NCBI RefSeq assembly: GCF_030124375.1 | Contig: NZ_JASKLS010000001.1 | Coordinates: forward strand, 478,432 to 540,515 | DNA: 62,084 bases | Reading direction: 5' to 3' | Origin: Sinorhizobium sp. 6-70 | GTDB lineage: Bacteria > Pseudomonadota > Alphaproteobacteria > Rhizobiales > Rhizobiaceae | The notes under the pieces: generated by a model | Told to the model about the DNA's origin: nothing | Databases searched by the model: none | Seen by the model: only the letters and a program-made list of their open reading frames with translations | Part shown: piece after piece, positions 40,381 through 48,952 of the stretch | Layout: each line of letters opens with the position of its first letter | How positions within the stretch are numbered: position 1 is the first letter of the stretch | Translations under genes and position numbers: made by a program

Positions 40381-41484
40381 GGTTAGGCCACCCGTTGGAG
40401 GATTGATCGGTCGGCCGTGACGATGCCCCCGCGACCGCCAAGTTCCGGTCAGAGCAGTGCCAGCGCTGGCGAACCCGTCGTAGACGTATTGCGTGACGTC
40501 AGCGGTGTTCAGGCATGGAACGATTAACCCGTTCCGAGTTGGAAGAGCCGGTGTGTAGCAGCCGATGATATGGCCGAGCGGGAAGCTCGTCGTGTTCGCG
40601 CTCGTCGTCGTGGACACTTCGGCCGCGATGAACCCGAGCGAATGCGTGTGGCTCGCCGCGGTGACGGTATCCGTCGTGGAGTTTGTGATCGGAGAAGGCG
40701 TCCCGAGCGTGAGCGTCCGGTTTGCGGATAGATCGCCACCGCCGGTTAGGCCGTTACCAGCCGTGAGGGTCAGCGTGGTGGCTGGCGCCCCGATCGAGGC
40801 GCGGGCAGTTGCGCCGCTCTCCGCTACCCAAGTTGTGCCATTGCCGACGATGAAATTGCTGTTGGTCACCGCCAGGTTTGAAATGGCGGCAAGACCGGCA
40901 TCATAGGCCTGGACGTTTGTACCGATCGCGAGGCCAAGCGTCGCTCGCGCCGTCGCCGCGTCGGCATCGTCGAGGAGCGTGCGGGAGAAAGCCGTGAGAG
41001 GGGTGACCGTATAGCTGTCTGCCGCCGTCGTATAGATCATGCGGTCGGCGGCCGTCGTCAGCGCGGCAATCGACTGAAGCCCGGCGTCGAACGCCTGGAC
41101 GGCGGTGCCGATGGCGACGCCGAGGGTGGCCCGCGCGGTCGCCGCATCGGCGTCATCGATCAGCGATCGGCCGAACGGCGTCAGCGCCGTGGTCGCATAG
41201 GCGTCCGCCGCCGTCGTATAGATCGTCTTGTCGGCACCGGTCGCAAGCCCGGCGATAGAGCTCAGCGCCGCGCTTGCGGCCTGCGCGCCGAGTGCCGTGC
41301 GGGCGGCGCTGGCGCTTGTGGCGCCGGTGCCGCCCGCGGTGATCGGTCGCGCGGCATTGGCATCGGCCGTGAGGTCGTCGATCAGCGCATTATAAGGCAC
41401 GCTTTGGATCGTCGTGTTCGGCACCCCCTTCGTGCCGGCCGGTGGGGAATAGACTCCGCCTGTTCTTGGCAAGATAGCCTCCAT
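40291..41484 (-). CDS. Phage tail fibre protein with internal repeats
   Basis: A 397-residue fibre rich in Ala, Thr and Gly. Two tandem units of about 70 residues contain DDADAATARATLG and IYTTAADSY-type segments, and a beta-rich part has TLTAGNGLTGGGDLSANRT. The ATG at 41484 follows GGGAGG, which lies in a terminator-like hairpin. As sequenced it runs on to 40291 through the next gene. A one-base slip in the G5 run at 40426-40430 would instead give a natural end, ...DRSILQRVA, with a stop at 40383 just before the ATG of the next gene. Confidence 0.83.
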   Translation of the reverse strand: MEAILPRTGGVYSPPAGTKGVPNTTIQSVPYNALIDDLTADANAARPITAGGTGATSASAARTALGAQAASAALSSIAGLATGADKTIYTTAADAYATTALTPFGRSLIDDADAATARATLGVAIGTAVQAFDAGLQSIAALTTAADRMIYTTAADSYTVTPLTAFSRTLLDDADAATARATLGLAIGTNVQAYDAGLAAISNLAVTNSNFIVGNGTTWVAESGATARASIGAPATTLTLTAGNGLTGGGDLSANRTLTLGTPSPITNSTTDTVTAASHTHSLGFIAAEVSTTTSANTTSFPLGHIIGCYTPALPTRNGLIVPCLNTADVTQYVYDGFASAGTALTGTWRSRGHRHGRPINPPTGGLTMITTAQPQVHTVSAIRKTKDPNILPSSAT

Positions 41485-41507
41485 AAAAAAGCCTCCCGAT
41501 GGGAGGC
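41485..41507 (-). terminator. Terminator-like hairpin overlapping the fibre ribosome site
   Basis: On the minus strand GCCTCCC-ATC-GGGAGGC is followed directly by TTTTTT and then the fibre ATG at 41484. The descending arm GGGAGG is also the ribosome site. The same RNA could therefore end transcription from upstream genes and hide the ribosome site of the fibre gene. Confidence 0.8.
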
Positions 41508-41590
41508 CGCAGAAAATGGAAATGGTTCGATTTCGGGCGGGATCGCCTTGAGGATATCGCGCCCGTCGTTGCGCGCGCAAAAGCGTCGGG

Positions 41591-41740
41591 TCAGGTGACG
41601 AACCCGAAAAGAACGTATGCAACGATACCGCAGATTACCGGATACAATTTCCCCGATATTCTTATGTTAAATTTGGCGAGCAGCCAGTCGATGAGCGTCA
41701 GCACGACGTAAATACCGATAGCTGCGTAAATCTTCTGCAT
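41591..41740 (-). CDS. Small two-helix membrane protein
   Basis: A 49-residue protein with two hydrophobic segments, AAIGIYVVLTLIDWLL and LYPVICGIVAYVLFGFV. The ATG at 41740 follows GGAGACGAT. Size and topology resemble small holins, but it lies next to the fibre genes rather than the endolysin. Function is inferred only from shape. Confidence 0.6.
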   Translation of the reverse strand: MQKIYAAIGIYVVLTLIDWLLAKFNIRISGKLYPVICGIVAYVLFGFVT

Positions 41741-41781
41741 ATCGTCTCCGAAGAAATTTGAACGCTGATCCCCAAGAGAGA

Positions 41782-42588
41782 TCATCGCAAGCCGCTGAGA
41801 TCACCCTTGAAGCCGTTCCGAGCCCCAATCATGCCACCACCATAAGCTCCAGTATAGTAGCCCGCCAAACCACCTGCCGCGCCGCCAATTCGACTCGCGT
41901 GCGGGCCGTAGTGGCTGCCAATCGTCGCGCCGATAAGTCCACCGATCGCGCCCCCAATCCGCCCGAGATGTGGGCTCTCGCGCAGGCCGCCGCCTTGCGT
42001 TGTTTGCTCGCCTGGTTGTTGCTGCCGAGAAACTTCACGTCGTGGCTGGAAGTGTTCCCAGGCATTTGGCTGAAAGGCGCGAGTATCGTACAGCTCCGTG
42101 CCGGACTGAGGTTCCCCTCCAAAAGTCGGATCGAAATAAAAGCGGTTCCCCATCGAAGACCCGACGTTGGCAGGCGGCAACCTCTGGCTAGGCCACGGTT
42201 CTTCGTGGGAGACAGAAACGCTGCGCGGCATCACTGATTGGCGGAGCGCTGCAGCGCCTGTCTTGTCTTGAGCGCCAAGCCCCTCCCTTGCCGTGTTATC
42301 CCGGCGCCGCGGCGCATCCGCAAAGGCCGCACCGGCGACCGCATCGCTCAGCGAATGCATCGCGGTCGCCTGCGGCTTCCCCTCCATCAATCCTGCTCGG
42401 ACAAAGTCCGCTTGCTGCCGCCTGCGCGGCAAATTGCCTTTCCTGTTTCCAAGTCTCGCCGGATCCACCGATATGCTCCTTGCTTGCGGCCGCAGGCTTA
42501 ATTGCGGGCCGCCTGATTTTGATAAAGGCACGCGTGTTGCTGGCGTGAGTGGTCTTCCGAAATCCCGCGCCTGAGTTTGGGGAAACAT
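41782..42588 (-). CDS. Phage protein with C-terminal glycine-zipper region
   Basis: A 268-residue protein. The first 190 residues are hydrophilic and low in predicted structure. The C-terminal 60 contain a glycine zipper, GRIGGAIGGLIGATIGSHYG then GGAAGGLAGYYTGAYGGG, of the type that inserts in or crosses membranes. It starts two bases before the end of the S74-type gene. A role as an ejection or tail-tip membrane protein is plausible but unproven. Confidence 0.7.
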   Translation of the reverse strand: MFPQTQARDFGRPLTPATRVPLSKSGGPQLSLRPQARSISVDPARLGNRKGNLPRRRQQADFVRAGLMEGKPQATAMHSLSDAVAGAAFADAPRRRDNTAREGLGAQDKTGAAALRQSVMPRSVSVSHEEPWPSQRLPPANVGSSMGNRFYFDPTFGGEPQSGTELYDTRAFQPNAWEHFQPRREVSRQQQPGEQTTQGGGLRESPHLGRIGGAIGGLIGATIGSHYGPHASRIGGAAGGLAGYYTGAYGGGMIGARNGFKGDLSGLR

Positions 42589-42590
42589 CC

Positions 42591-43853
42591 TTACCGCTGC
42601 TTCCGATCCCTCTTCCCCGCCGAAAAAAGCCGGCCGTAGTCCACTCGGCGCATGCCGTCCGGCCCGCGGATCACCGCGTCGGGGCGGCTCTTCTCCACCT
42701 CCTGCGCCATCACGCCGATATGCTTCGGCCCGGATGTCGGTTCGCCCTTGTAGCGGAACTCGTAGAGGTTGTGCCCCTTGAGCTTGCCGACCTTCTCGAT
42801 GTTCTTCTTGGCGCGACGGTCGGACTTCGGAAGAAAGCCGAGCAGGGAATCGATGAGATTGCCGCCCGCCTGCTGCCGGGCGTTATAGGTCGCCATCTGA
42901 TTCTGATAGTTCTGCTGCACCAGCCCGGCATAGTCGACCGGCTGGATCGACTGGCCCTGTGTCGGCACGAAGTTCGGGCTCGTCACCTGCCCGCCTGCAA
43001 GCAGCGCCGAAATCTCGTTGATCGGCTGGTTGCGGCTCGCATACTGCTCGTTCAAATAGTTGGCGCGGGCCGTGTTCTGGGCGTTGATCCGCGCCTGCTC
43101 GGCATTGAAGCTCTGATCCTTCAGCGCATTGTTCGCGGCCGTCGCCGACTGGCTGTTCTGGTGCATCTGCTGCTTGGCGTTGTTGCCGAAATCGGCGTTT
43201 TGCAGTGCCTGACCATAGGCCTGCGCCTGCGCCGCATTCTCGAAGCTCGCCTTCTGGTTGGCGAGGTTGGCAAGCCGCGTCTGCTCCTGGCCGGCATTCA
43301 GCGCCGCGGCGATGCGGGCGTCATTGGACGTCCGGTTCGCCTCGTCGACCGCTCGGTTATAGGCCTCTGAGCCCGGCTGCAGGCCCTGGTTGGCAAGCCG
43401 CGTTTCCAGCGCCGCGCGGTCGCGATCGAGCTGCGGGTTGAGCCGCGCCATCAGGGCGTCTTCGTATTTCGAGGTGTCGAAATCCGTCTCGTAGCTGCGG
43501 GTAATGTTGCCGGCATTGCCGACGGAGGTTGCAAGCTCCGGTCCGCCGGAAAACTGCTGGTATTGCGGGAGCTGCAGCTTCGAAGAGTCACCGGCGGCCG
43601 GCGCCTTGGAAATATCCATCGGCTTGCCGAGCAGATCGTTGAGCCGGCTCGATTGCGAAGTGGCGAGCGTCGCAAGATTGAGGCTCGCCGCATCGTTCTG
43701 ATCCTTGATCGCCTTCTGTGTCTTCGAGAGCGTCTGCGTCGCCGTCGCCACGGGCACGTCGTAGACATTCCCGCTCAAGGGATCGGTCCATTTCTGCTTC
43801 GTGTAGCTGTAGGTGAGGCTGCCATCCGGCGTCACCTGGTTGACATTGCCCAT
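42591..43853 (-). CDS. Phage tail protein with C-terminal S74 intramolecular-chaperone-like domain
   Basis: At least 420 residues. A long Asn/Gln/Ala-rich coiled region is followed by SDRRAKKNIEKVGKLKGHNL, IGVMAQEVEKSRPDAV and MRRVDYGRLF, the hallmark of peptidase S74/endosialidase chaperone domains that drive trimer assembly. The frame continues upstream of the Met at 43853 for about 30 sensible codons (KAPTPPDPKATAAAQT) to an ATC preceded by AGGTGTGCT, so the real start may be there, with ATG lost or miscalled. Confidence 0.83.
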   Translation of the reverse strand: MGNVNQVTPDGSLTYSYTKQKWTDPLSGNVYDVPVATATQTLSKTQKAIKDQNDAASLNLATLATSQSSRLNDLLGKPMDISKAPAAGDSSKLQLPQYQQFSGGPELATSVGNAGNITRSYETDFDTSKYEDALMARLNPQLDRDRAALETRLANQGLQPGSEAYNRAVDEANRTSNDARIAAALNAGQEQTRLANLANQKASFENAAQAQAYGQALQNADFGNNAKQQMHQNSQSATAANNALKDQSFNAEQARINAQNTARANYLNEQYASRNQPINEISALLAGGQVTSPNFVPTQGQSIQPVDYAGLVQQNYQNQMATYNARQQAGGNLIDSLLGFLPKSDRRAKKNIEKVGKLKGHNLYEFRYKGEPTSGPKHIGVMAQEVEKSRPDAVIRGPDGMRRVDYGRLFSAGKRDRKQR

Positions 43854-43956
43854 GTATCCGTTGGCAACCGCCGTGCCGATATTGGTCGCGGTCTGTGCCG
43901 CCGCCGTCGCCTTCGGATCGGGGGGCGTGGGAGCTTTTGATTTTCCGATAGCACAC

Positions 43957-44403
43957 CTACCTTCGATTGACGGGATGCGCCCGCCAGTCGTTGTCTGTCA
44001 GAGTGAAGATGATTTCCGCCTCCTTCCGCCCGCGAAGCCGGGGGATGCGGTGGCTCGTGAATCCGAAGCGCCGGGCGATTGCGACCATACCGGTGTTCTC
44101 CTCCGAGACGCGCAGCACCGCCATTTGGCAGCCGATCTCGTCAAAGGGATAGCCGAACATGGCTTTCAGCACCGGCCGCGTCAGCCAGCGTTTGCTGGTA
44201 GCTGCAGCCGAAAGCTCGATGACACCCGCTTCGGGAGAATAATTGTGGTAGACGACGCCGGCGACGAGCCTGCCCTCCTCCGTCACGCCGAGCGTGGTGA
44301 AGTCGGCAAAGCCTCTTTCGCAGCCGTTGACATGGGCGGCGACGAAGCCGGCGATCGTTTCGTTCTTCGCAGGGTCGCCAGCCCCGCCCCAGATGATGTT
44401 CAA
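43957..44403 (-). CDS. Phage GNAT-family acetyltransferase
   Basis: A 148-residue GNAT-like protein. RLVAGVVYHNYSPEAGVIEL in the middle and QMAVLRVSEENTGMVAIARR with FGFTSHRIP near the end fit the acetyl-CoA-binding core. The start is a TTG at 44403 overlapping the upstream stop (TTGA), preceded by GGGGAGGCGAG. GNAT genes among tail genes are common in podovirus-like phages. The substrate is unknown. Confidence 0.8.
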   Translation of the reverse strand: MNIIWGGAGDPAKNETIAGFVAAHVNGCERGFADFTTLGVTEEGRLVAGVVYHNYSPEAGVIELSAAATSKRWLTRPVLKAMFGYPFDEIGCQMAVLRVSEENTGMVAIARRFGFTSHRIPRLRGRKEAEIIFTLTDNDWRAHPVNRR

Positions 44404-46028
44404 GCGCTCGCCTCCCCGGCCGCGACCTGCAGCGTGGCAAGATCCACTTCAATGTCGAGTTTCACCGCGCCGCCGGATGTAATGACACAGCCGACGGCCA
44501 GCATGTCGCCGCTGGCGCGGACGTTCTGGCGAAAATCGTAGCGCAGTGCCTCCGACACGCCATCCCAGCGCGCCACGTCCCAGAGGCCGACGTCCCATTC
44601 CGGTGAGGCCGTGTCGCCCTCCGTCACCCGGTCGAAGGGCGGTACCTTCCGGTCGAAGTCGGCGCGGGCGAAAAGCTGCACCTTCGGCTTCGTCTTGGCG
44701 CGAAAATGCATATGCGCCATCGTCGCCGCCATCCGCTGGCCGAATTGTCCGGCCGGCGTGAACTGCGAGAGATAGGTGGCGGCAAAGGTCAGCCCGTCGT
44801 CGGTGCCGCCGGTGTCGCCCTGCCAGCAATACCCCTCGCGCGAGCCGAAGAAGAGCCCGCCCTGCAGCGTCTCGAAGCAATTGGCCCGCCAGTTGCTGAT
44901 CGTCGCCCACCGCCCGCTCAAGACATTCAGCACGAAGGTCCTGTCGCTAACGACGCTGTTGTCGGGAAAGGCGACGAAGACCAGGTTCTGCTCGGTCCAG
45001 GGTTTCAGCGTCCATCCGGATCCGGTGGCGTTTGCCGCCCGCCGCCAGTCGTCCTCGATCGGCCGAGATACCGAGACCTGGGTCAGCGCCTGCCGGTCGC
45101 GCTGGAACACCTCGGAGATCGGCGTCAGCCCGTCCGAGGTCGCGATCAGCACGTCGCCGCCGACGCGGATCCAGGCGTTCTTTCCGAGCGGCTTGCCGAT
45201 CTGGTAGACGCCCTTCAGCGCGAAATCGCTGGCGCTCGAAGGGTCGGAGCCGGCATAGACCGCGACCTCGCCTTCCGTCGAAACGAAAACGCAGAGATCG
45301 GAAAGCCCGTCGCCGCTTTCGAGCGACCAGGAAAAGCCTGTGATGAGCGACCCGCCCTTCTTCATCACCCCGCCAAGCGGGAACACGGCCGCCGCGCCGC
45401 CGATCGCGTTCACCGGCAGGTAGTAGGCGTCGAGCGTCGCATTCTTCAGGAAGAACTCGCGGCTCTTGAACAGCCAGCCGTAGTTCAGCTGCGCCATCGT
45501 CGTCGTATCGGAAAAGGTGATCGTCGGTGTCGTCGTCCAGGCGGTGCCGTCATAGATGCGGCGCGTGTCGGCGCCATTCAGGCAGACGAGAAACGAGCCG
45601 CCGGCGGTCGTGTGCTGGAAGGCGCACCAGTCGCCGCCGGTAAGCCCGCTCACCGCCGCGACCGTCGTTGCCGGCGGGGCCGCGGGCGCGGTCATGTTGT
45701 AGATCGCGCTCGCCGTCGCCATGAACAGCTTTTCGTTGCTGCCGAACTTGTATTTGAAGGCGCTGCGGATGGCACCGCCGTCGGCCGCAAGCCCCACCTT
45801 GCGCGAGCCGCCACGGATCTTGCAGCCGGCAAGCGTCGGCAGGAAATTGGTAAGCACGGTCGCCGAGCCCGGCGTCTGCGACGCCATGTCGGCGGTCGTC
45901 ACAAGACCTTGTTTCGGCGCCGGGAAGGTCATCGATTGCGAGGTCTGCGGCCGGCCGATACTCGCCTCGCCGCGGTTGGTCCGCGGCAGGCGGCCAAGGC
46001 GAACTGTGTTCGTGCGAACTGTAATCAT
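44400..46028 (-). CDS. Phage structural protein (tail/nozzle-like)
   Basis: A 542-residue protein, beta-rich, starting at ATG 46028 that overlaps the upstream stop (ATGA). Segments such as TFPAPKQGLVTTADMASQTP, GSRKVGLAADGGAIRSAFKY and FVAFPDNSVVSDRTFVLNVL suggest a repeated propeller-like fold. By position after the adaptor genes it may be the tail nozzle or hub of an SU10-type podovirus. That assignment is inferred from order only. Confidence 0.75.
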   Translation of the reverse strand: MITVRTNTVRLGRLPRTNRGEASIGRPQTSQSMTFPAPKQGLVTTADMASQTPGSATVLTNFLPTLAGCKIRGGSRKVGLAADGGAIRSAFKYKFGSNEKLFMATASAIYNMTAPAAPPATTVAAVSGLTGGDWCAFQHTTAGGSFLVCLNGADTRRIYDGTAWTTTPTITFSDTTTMAQLNYGWLFKSREFFLKNATLDAYYLPVNAIGGAAAVFPLGGVMKKGGSLITGFSWSLESGDGLSDLCVFVSTEGEVAVYAGSDPSSASDFALKGVYQIGKPLGKNAWIRVGGDVLIATSDGLTPISEVFQRDRQALTQVSVSRPIEDDWRRAANATGSGWTLKPWTEQNLVFVAFPDNSVVSDRTFVLNVLSGRWATISNWRANCFETLQGGLFFGSREGYCWQGDTGGTDDGLTFAATYLSQFTPAGQFGQRMAATMAHMHFRAKTKPKVQLFARADFDRKVPPFDRVTEGDTASPEWDVGLWDVARWDGVSEALRYDFRQNVRASGDMLAVGCVITSGGAVKLDIEVDLATLQVAAGEASA

Positions 46029-46627
46029 GATGTGCCCCTGTCCGCATTGATCTCCTGCAGGAGATCCGCCTCGAACTCGGCGAGGTTGTCTTCGAAGGAG
46101 AGGCCCTTCTGGCGCTTCCAGCGCCAGATCAGCCCCTTCTTCAAAAGCCGTTCGGGAAAGAGCGTCGTGTCGTCGTCGGCCCGGAACGTATCGCGCTCCT
46201 CGTAAGGATCGCCGAGTACCCAGTTCTTCGAGACGTAGTCGATCGTCGCACCGGCGGCGGAAGCGGCCGGTAAGAAGAGCATCTCCCTGCCGCGGAGGTG
46301 GCAATAGCGTTCGACAGAGGCGACGCCGACGATCACGGCCCATTGCCCGCCGTTCGCCACCGACCGGAAGAAACGGCCGTCCGCCGCCCGCACCGCCCCT
46401 CCGGGCGCCAGCCGCTGGTAGTCGGCCGGCAGGATCTCCGGCGAAGCGGAGACGGCATGCGCCTTCAGCATCCGCCTCCAGTCGGCGCGCCGCGCGATCT
46501 CCGCGCCCGCCTCCTCGGCGAGCGCCACCATCGTCTGCGCATTTGGATCGTTCGTGCCGTAGACGCTGTCGAAACGGTCGAGCGAGACGATGTCGGCGAC
46601 TTCGTTGATCACGGTCAGAAGCGTCAT
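46025..46627 (-). CDS. Phage head-tail joining-type protein
   Basis: A 200-residue protein starting MTLLTVINEVADIVSLDRFD, with DWRRMLKAHAVSASPEILPA and DTFRADDDTTLFPERLLKKG later. It overlaps both neighbours by four bases. This size and N-terminus recur among head-tail connector or adaptor-like proteins of podovirus prophages (recalled). No catalytic motif is visible. Confidence 0.72.
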   Translation of the reverse strand: MTLLTVINEVADIVSLDRFDSVYGTNDPNAQTMVALAEEAGAEIARRADWRRMLKAHAVSASPEILPADYQRLAPGGAVRAADGRFFRSVANGGQWAVIVGVASVERYCHLRGREMLFLPAASAAGATIDYVSKNWVLGDPYEERDTFRADDDTTLFPERLLKKGLIWRWKRQKGLSFEDNLAEFEADLLQEINADRGTS

Positions 46628-47220
46628 GGCGTCAGCCCTCCGATGACGATTTCGGCATTGCCCCAGCGCAGGCGCTCGTCGGCAAGTCCAATCCCCGCCA
46701 TCGCCTGGCGCTTCAAAGCTTCGGCCGCGCCCGCCTTGGAAACGTCGCGCTCCCAGACGGCGATCTCCTCGACGAGTGCGTAGAGATAGATGTCCGGCGC
46801 CTTTTCGATCAGCCAGTTGCTTGGTGCTTCGGCCGTCAGCGGCGGGATTTTCGCGTAATAGGTCAGGTGGATGTTGTCGCCACCCTTCGGCCGCACCTCA
46901 ATGGCGCTGCCGATGATCGCGTAGCCGATCGGCGCATCGGCAGATGTCCCGTGACTGCTGAGTTCCTGCAGCGGCAACGCCCGGAGCGCCCGGCCATCGG
47001 CGGCGAGCACCTGCCGCGCTTCCAGAAAATCCGGCGGCAGGCTGCCTTCGCCTTCGGCGAGCGGCACCGCCGTGGTCTTTTCCATGTCGGCAATGCGCAT
47101 GACGCGGTTGAGCTTGAGCTCGGCCAGAGCAAGGAAGCGCGGGAAGAGATGAGCGACGTCATCGCGGCCGGCATAGTCGCCGGCGTCGATGAGCAGCGAC
47201 GTATAGTCGGTTGTGGTCAT
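46624..47220 (-). CDS. Phage adaptor protein (SU10-type)
   Basis: A 198-residue protein, MTTTDYTSLLIDAGDYAGRD then FLALAELKLNRVMRIADME. This helical layout and the PPDFLEARQVLAADG and LRALPLQEL segments match proteins annotated as phage adaptors that join portal to tail. It overlaps the next gene by four bases and the previous by four, so the tail-module genes are tightly coupled. Confidence 0.78.
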   Translation of the reverse strand: MTTTDYTSLLIDAGDYAGRDDVAHLFPRFLALAELKLNRVMRIADMEKTTAVPLAEGEGSLPPDFLEARQVLAADGRALRALPLQELSSHGTSADAPIGYAIIGSAIEVRPKGGDNIHLTYYAKIPPLTAEAPSNWLIEKAPDIYLYALVEEIAVWERDVSKAGAAEALKRQAMAGIGLADERLRWGNAEIVIGGLTP

Positions 47221-47540
47221 AGATGTCCCTCGAAGCTGCGCCAGGCGCGGTTGTCGCCGTCGTTGAGCCAGCGCTTCACATAGCGGTCGTCACCTTCGGA
47301 ATGGGCCCGCACCAGGTTTTCGGAATGGGCGAGGTTGAGCGGGATCGAGGCGACCTTGGTCCATTCGCCGAAAGCGTTGCCGGTGGTCGCATGGCGGGTG
47401 AATTCGTTCTGGCGAACGAGGTTTTCGACCGGATAGTCCGTCCGCCAATGGGTCCTGTTGCCGTCCTCCATCACCCATACGGAGCGGCCGGTCTGAAAAT
47501 CATAATCGAAGAGCTTCCAGTCGCCGTCGCGGATCACCAT
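47217..47540 (-). CDS. Phage hypothetical protein
   Basis: A 107-residue protein with many tryptophans (KLFDYDFQTGRSVWVMEDGN, WRTDYPVENLV). The ATG at 47540 follows GGGAGAG; a GTG six bases earlier is less likely. It sits between the adaptor gene and a 55-residue gene. Function is not recognised; a small head or tail protein is likely. Confidence 0.7.
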   Translation of the reverse strand: MVIRDGDWKLFDYDFQTGRSVWVMEDGNRTHWRTDYPVENLVRQNEFTRHATTGNAFGEWTKVASIPLNLAHSENLVRAHSEGDDRYVKRWLNDGDNRAWRSFEGHL

Positions 47541-47542
47541 GG

Positions 47543-47710
47543 TCACTCTCCCGGCAGCGGATCGGCTCGCTCGGCCTTGCCGTTGGCGATCAGCGCCTTG
47601 GCGTCAGCGAGGCTCAAGGATACGATCGTTCCGGCCGGCGTCCGCTCACCGTCGTTGAGCCAGACGTCATAGATCAGCCGGACCGGCACCGGCTTCTTTG
47701 TTTCGGACAT
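47543..47710 (-). CDS. Small phage protein
   Basis: A 55-residue protein, MSETKKPVPVRLIYDVWLND then GTIVSLSLADAKALIANGKA and ending RADPLPGE. The ATG at 47710 follows an excellent GGAGGAAGCA. It lies two bases before the next gene. Its layout (a short domain with an ALIANGKAER-type motif) is like small head-module proteins of tailed phages. It was found by reading the gap. Confidence 0.7.
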   Translation of the reverse strand: MSETKKPVPVRLIYDVWLNDGERTPAGTIVSLSLADAKALIANGKAERADPLPGE

Positions 47711-47776
47711 TGCTTCCTCCAATGAAAAAGGCGGCTCCGAAGAACCGCCTTGCTAACAAGGTAGCGACACGCGCGG

Positions 47777-48655
47777 TCAGTACCGCCAGGGCTTGCCTTC
47801 GACGATATCCGGCCGAGGTGCCGGAACCGGCGTGCGCCACGGCGGAAAGTCGTAGGGAATGTCGTTCTGGTAGTCCGGGAGCTTCATCGCGTTTTTCGCT
47901 CCCGCCTGCCGTTTGCGCAGTTGAAGCTTCTCTGGATTGGGACGCAAATACCCTCGAGCTAACACTTCAGTCGCGTCGTCAACATTCGGGGTCGCGTAGA
48001 AGTCCGTGAGAGACAGACGTTCTTCACCTTTGTCGAATTCCTTACCTTCCTTGAATTCGTGCTCCATGAAGCCATAGTTCGCTTCATAAGAGTTCCGATC
48101 CAATCCGTTCTCGTCAGCCCATTCGAAGAAATCTCTCTTTCGCGAACCGTCCCACTGCATATGGCCGAACGCATCCTTATTTACACGCCCGTTCTGCCAC
48201 AGATTGCCAAAAGTCCTGCCGAAACCGCCACTCTCGTGGTCGGCGTTTCCGACGATGGCAGCGGCCTGCTCCTCCCTCATCTTCAGTCTTTGCTGAAGAT
48301 CGCGCTTCAGACGGGCGGCGAGATTGTCCGACAAGATGTCGGTCGCCTTCAACTTCTGAAAATGATCGACAGGCAGCTGCACCGCCGGATCGACGAACCT
48401 CGTCATTCCCGTCAGGGCCCCCCGGTAGTCCATCGGCGCCCTCGCAACGGGCTCGACGAGCGGGGCATGCTCCGGCGCGAAGGGTCGCGGGCGACCGTTG
48501 TCAGGATGGCGAATTTCCGTCATACGCCTTGGGTCAATGGTCGGGCGATCATCAAAATCGTCCATCGCGTCGCGCATGGAATAGCTCTCCATCGGAAATC
48601 CCATCCAATTGAGACTCGTGGATCTTTGGGCATTCTTCGACTTTCGTTTCGTCAT
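47777..48655 (-). CDS. Phage protein with tail lysozyme domain
   Basis: A 292-residue protein with a C-terminal half resembling phage tail lysozyme. AAAIVGNADHESGGFGRTFG holds the probable catalytic glutamate, and AFGHMQWDGSRKRDFFEWA and ANYGFMEHEFKEGKEF are typical of the domain. It would cut peptidoglycan during DNA entry. The ATG at 48655 follows AAGGTG; the frame is open to 48682. It lies between the capsid region and tail genes. Confidence 0.83.
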   Translation of the reverse strand: MTKRKSKNAQRSTSLNWMGFPMESYSMRDAMDDFDDRPTIDPRRMTEIRHPDNGRPRPFAPEHAPLVEPVARAPMDYRGALTGMTRFVDPAVQLPVDHFQKLKATDILSDNLAARLKRDLQQRLKMREEQAAAIVGNADHESGGFGRTFGNLWQNGRVNKDAFGHMQWDGSRKRDFFEWADENGLDRNSYEANYGFMEHEFKEGKEFDKGEERLSLTDFYATPNVDDATEVLARGYLRPNPEKLQLRKRQAGAKNAMKLPDYQNDIPYDFPPWRTPVPAPRPDIVEGKPWRY

Positions 48656-48952
48656 CGGTTTCACCTTAAAAACTGGATTCAAACGACGGATCCCGGGCGC
48701 GTTCGGGCGGCCGGTCCAGACTTCTCAAGAGCAGAGACGTCACCTTTGCGAGTGCAACTCTCGAAAGGACCCGCCGGCTGATCGAAGACGATCCGTTTCA
48801 GAAATGCTCTTGGCGCCAATTGCTGCTTCGCCTATCCAATGCATGTCGCCTGAAAACGTGGCGCGGTTTCGGGACAACGACACGCATGTAAACAAAGACT
48901 TAATGCGTGTCGCATGACTCACAATGAATGCGACGCGCTAGGATTCACTGAT

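Noticed and set aside
40010..40441. Programmed frameshifting in the XkdW-like gene
   Set aside because: No slippery heptamer was seen at the two breaks, and the pattern (loss then gain of a base) fits indels better.
44706..46205. A 499-codon plus-strand frame in the prophage tail region
   Set aside because: Antisense shadow of the 542-residue structural gene; composition is not protein-like.
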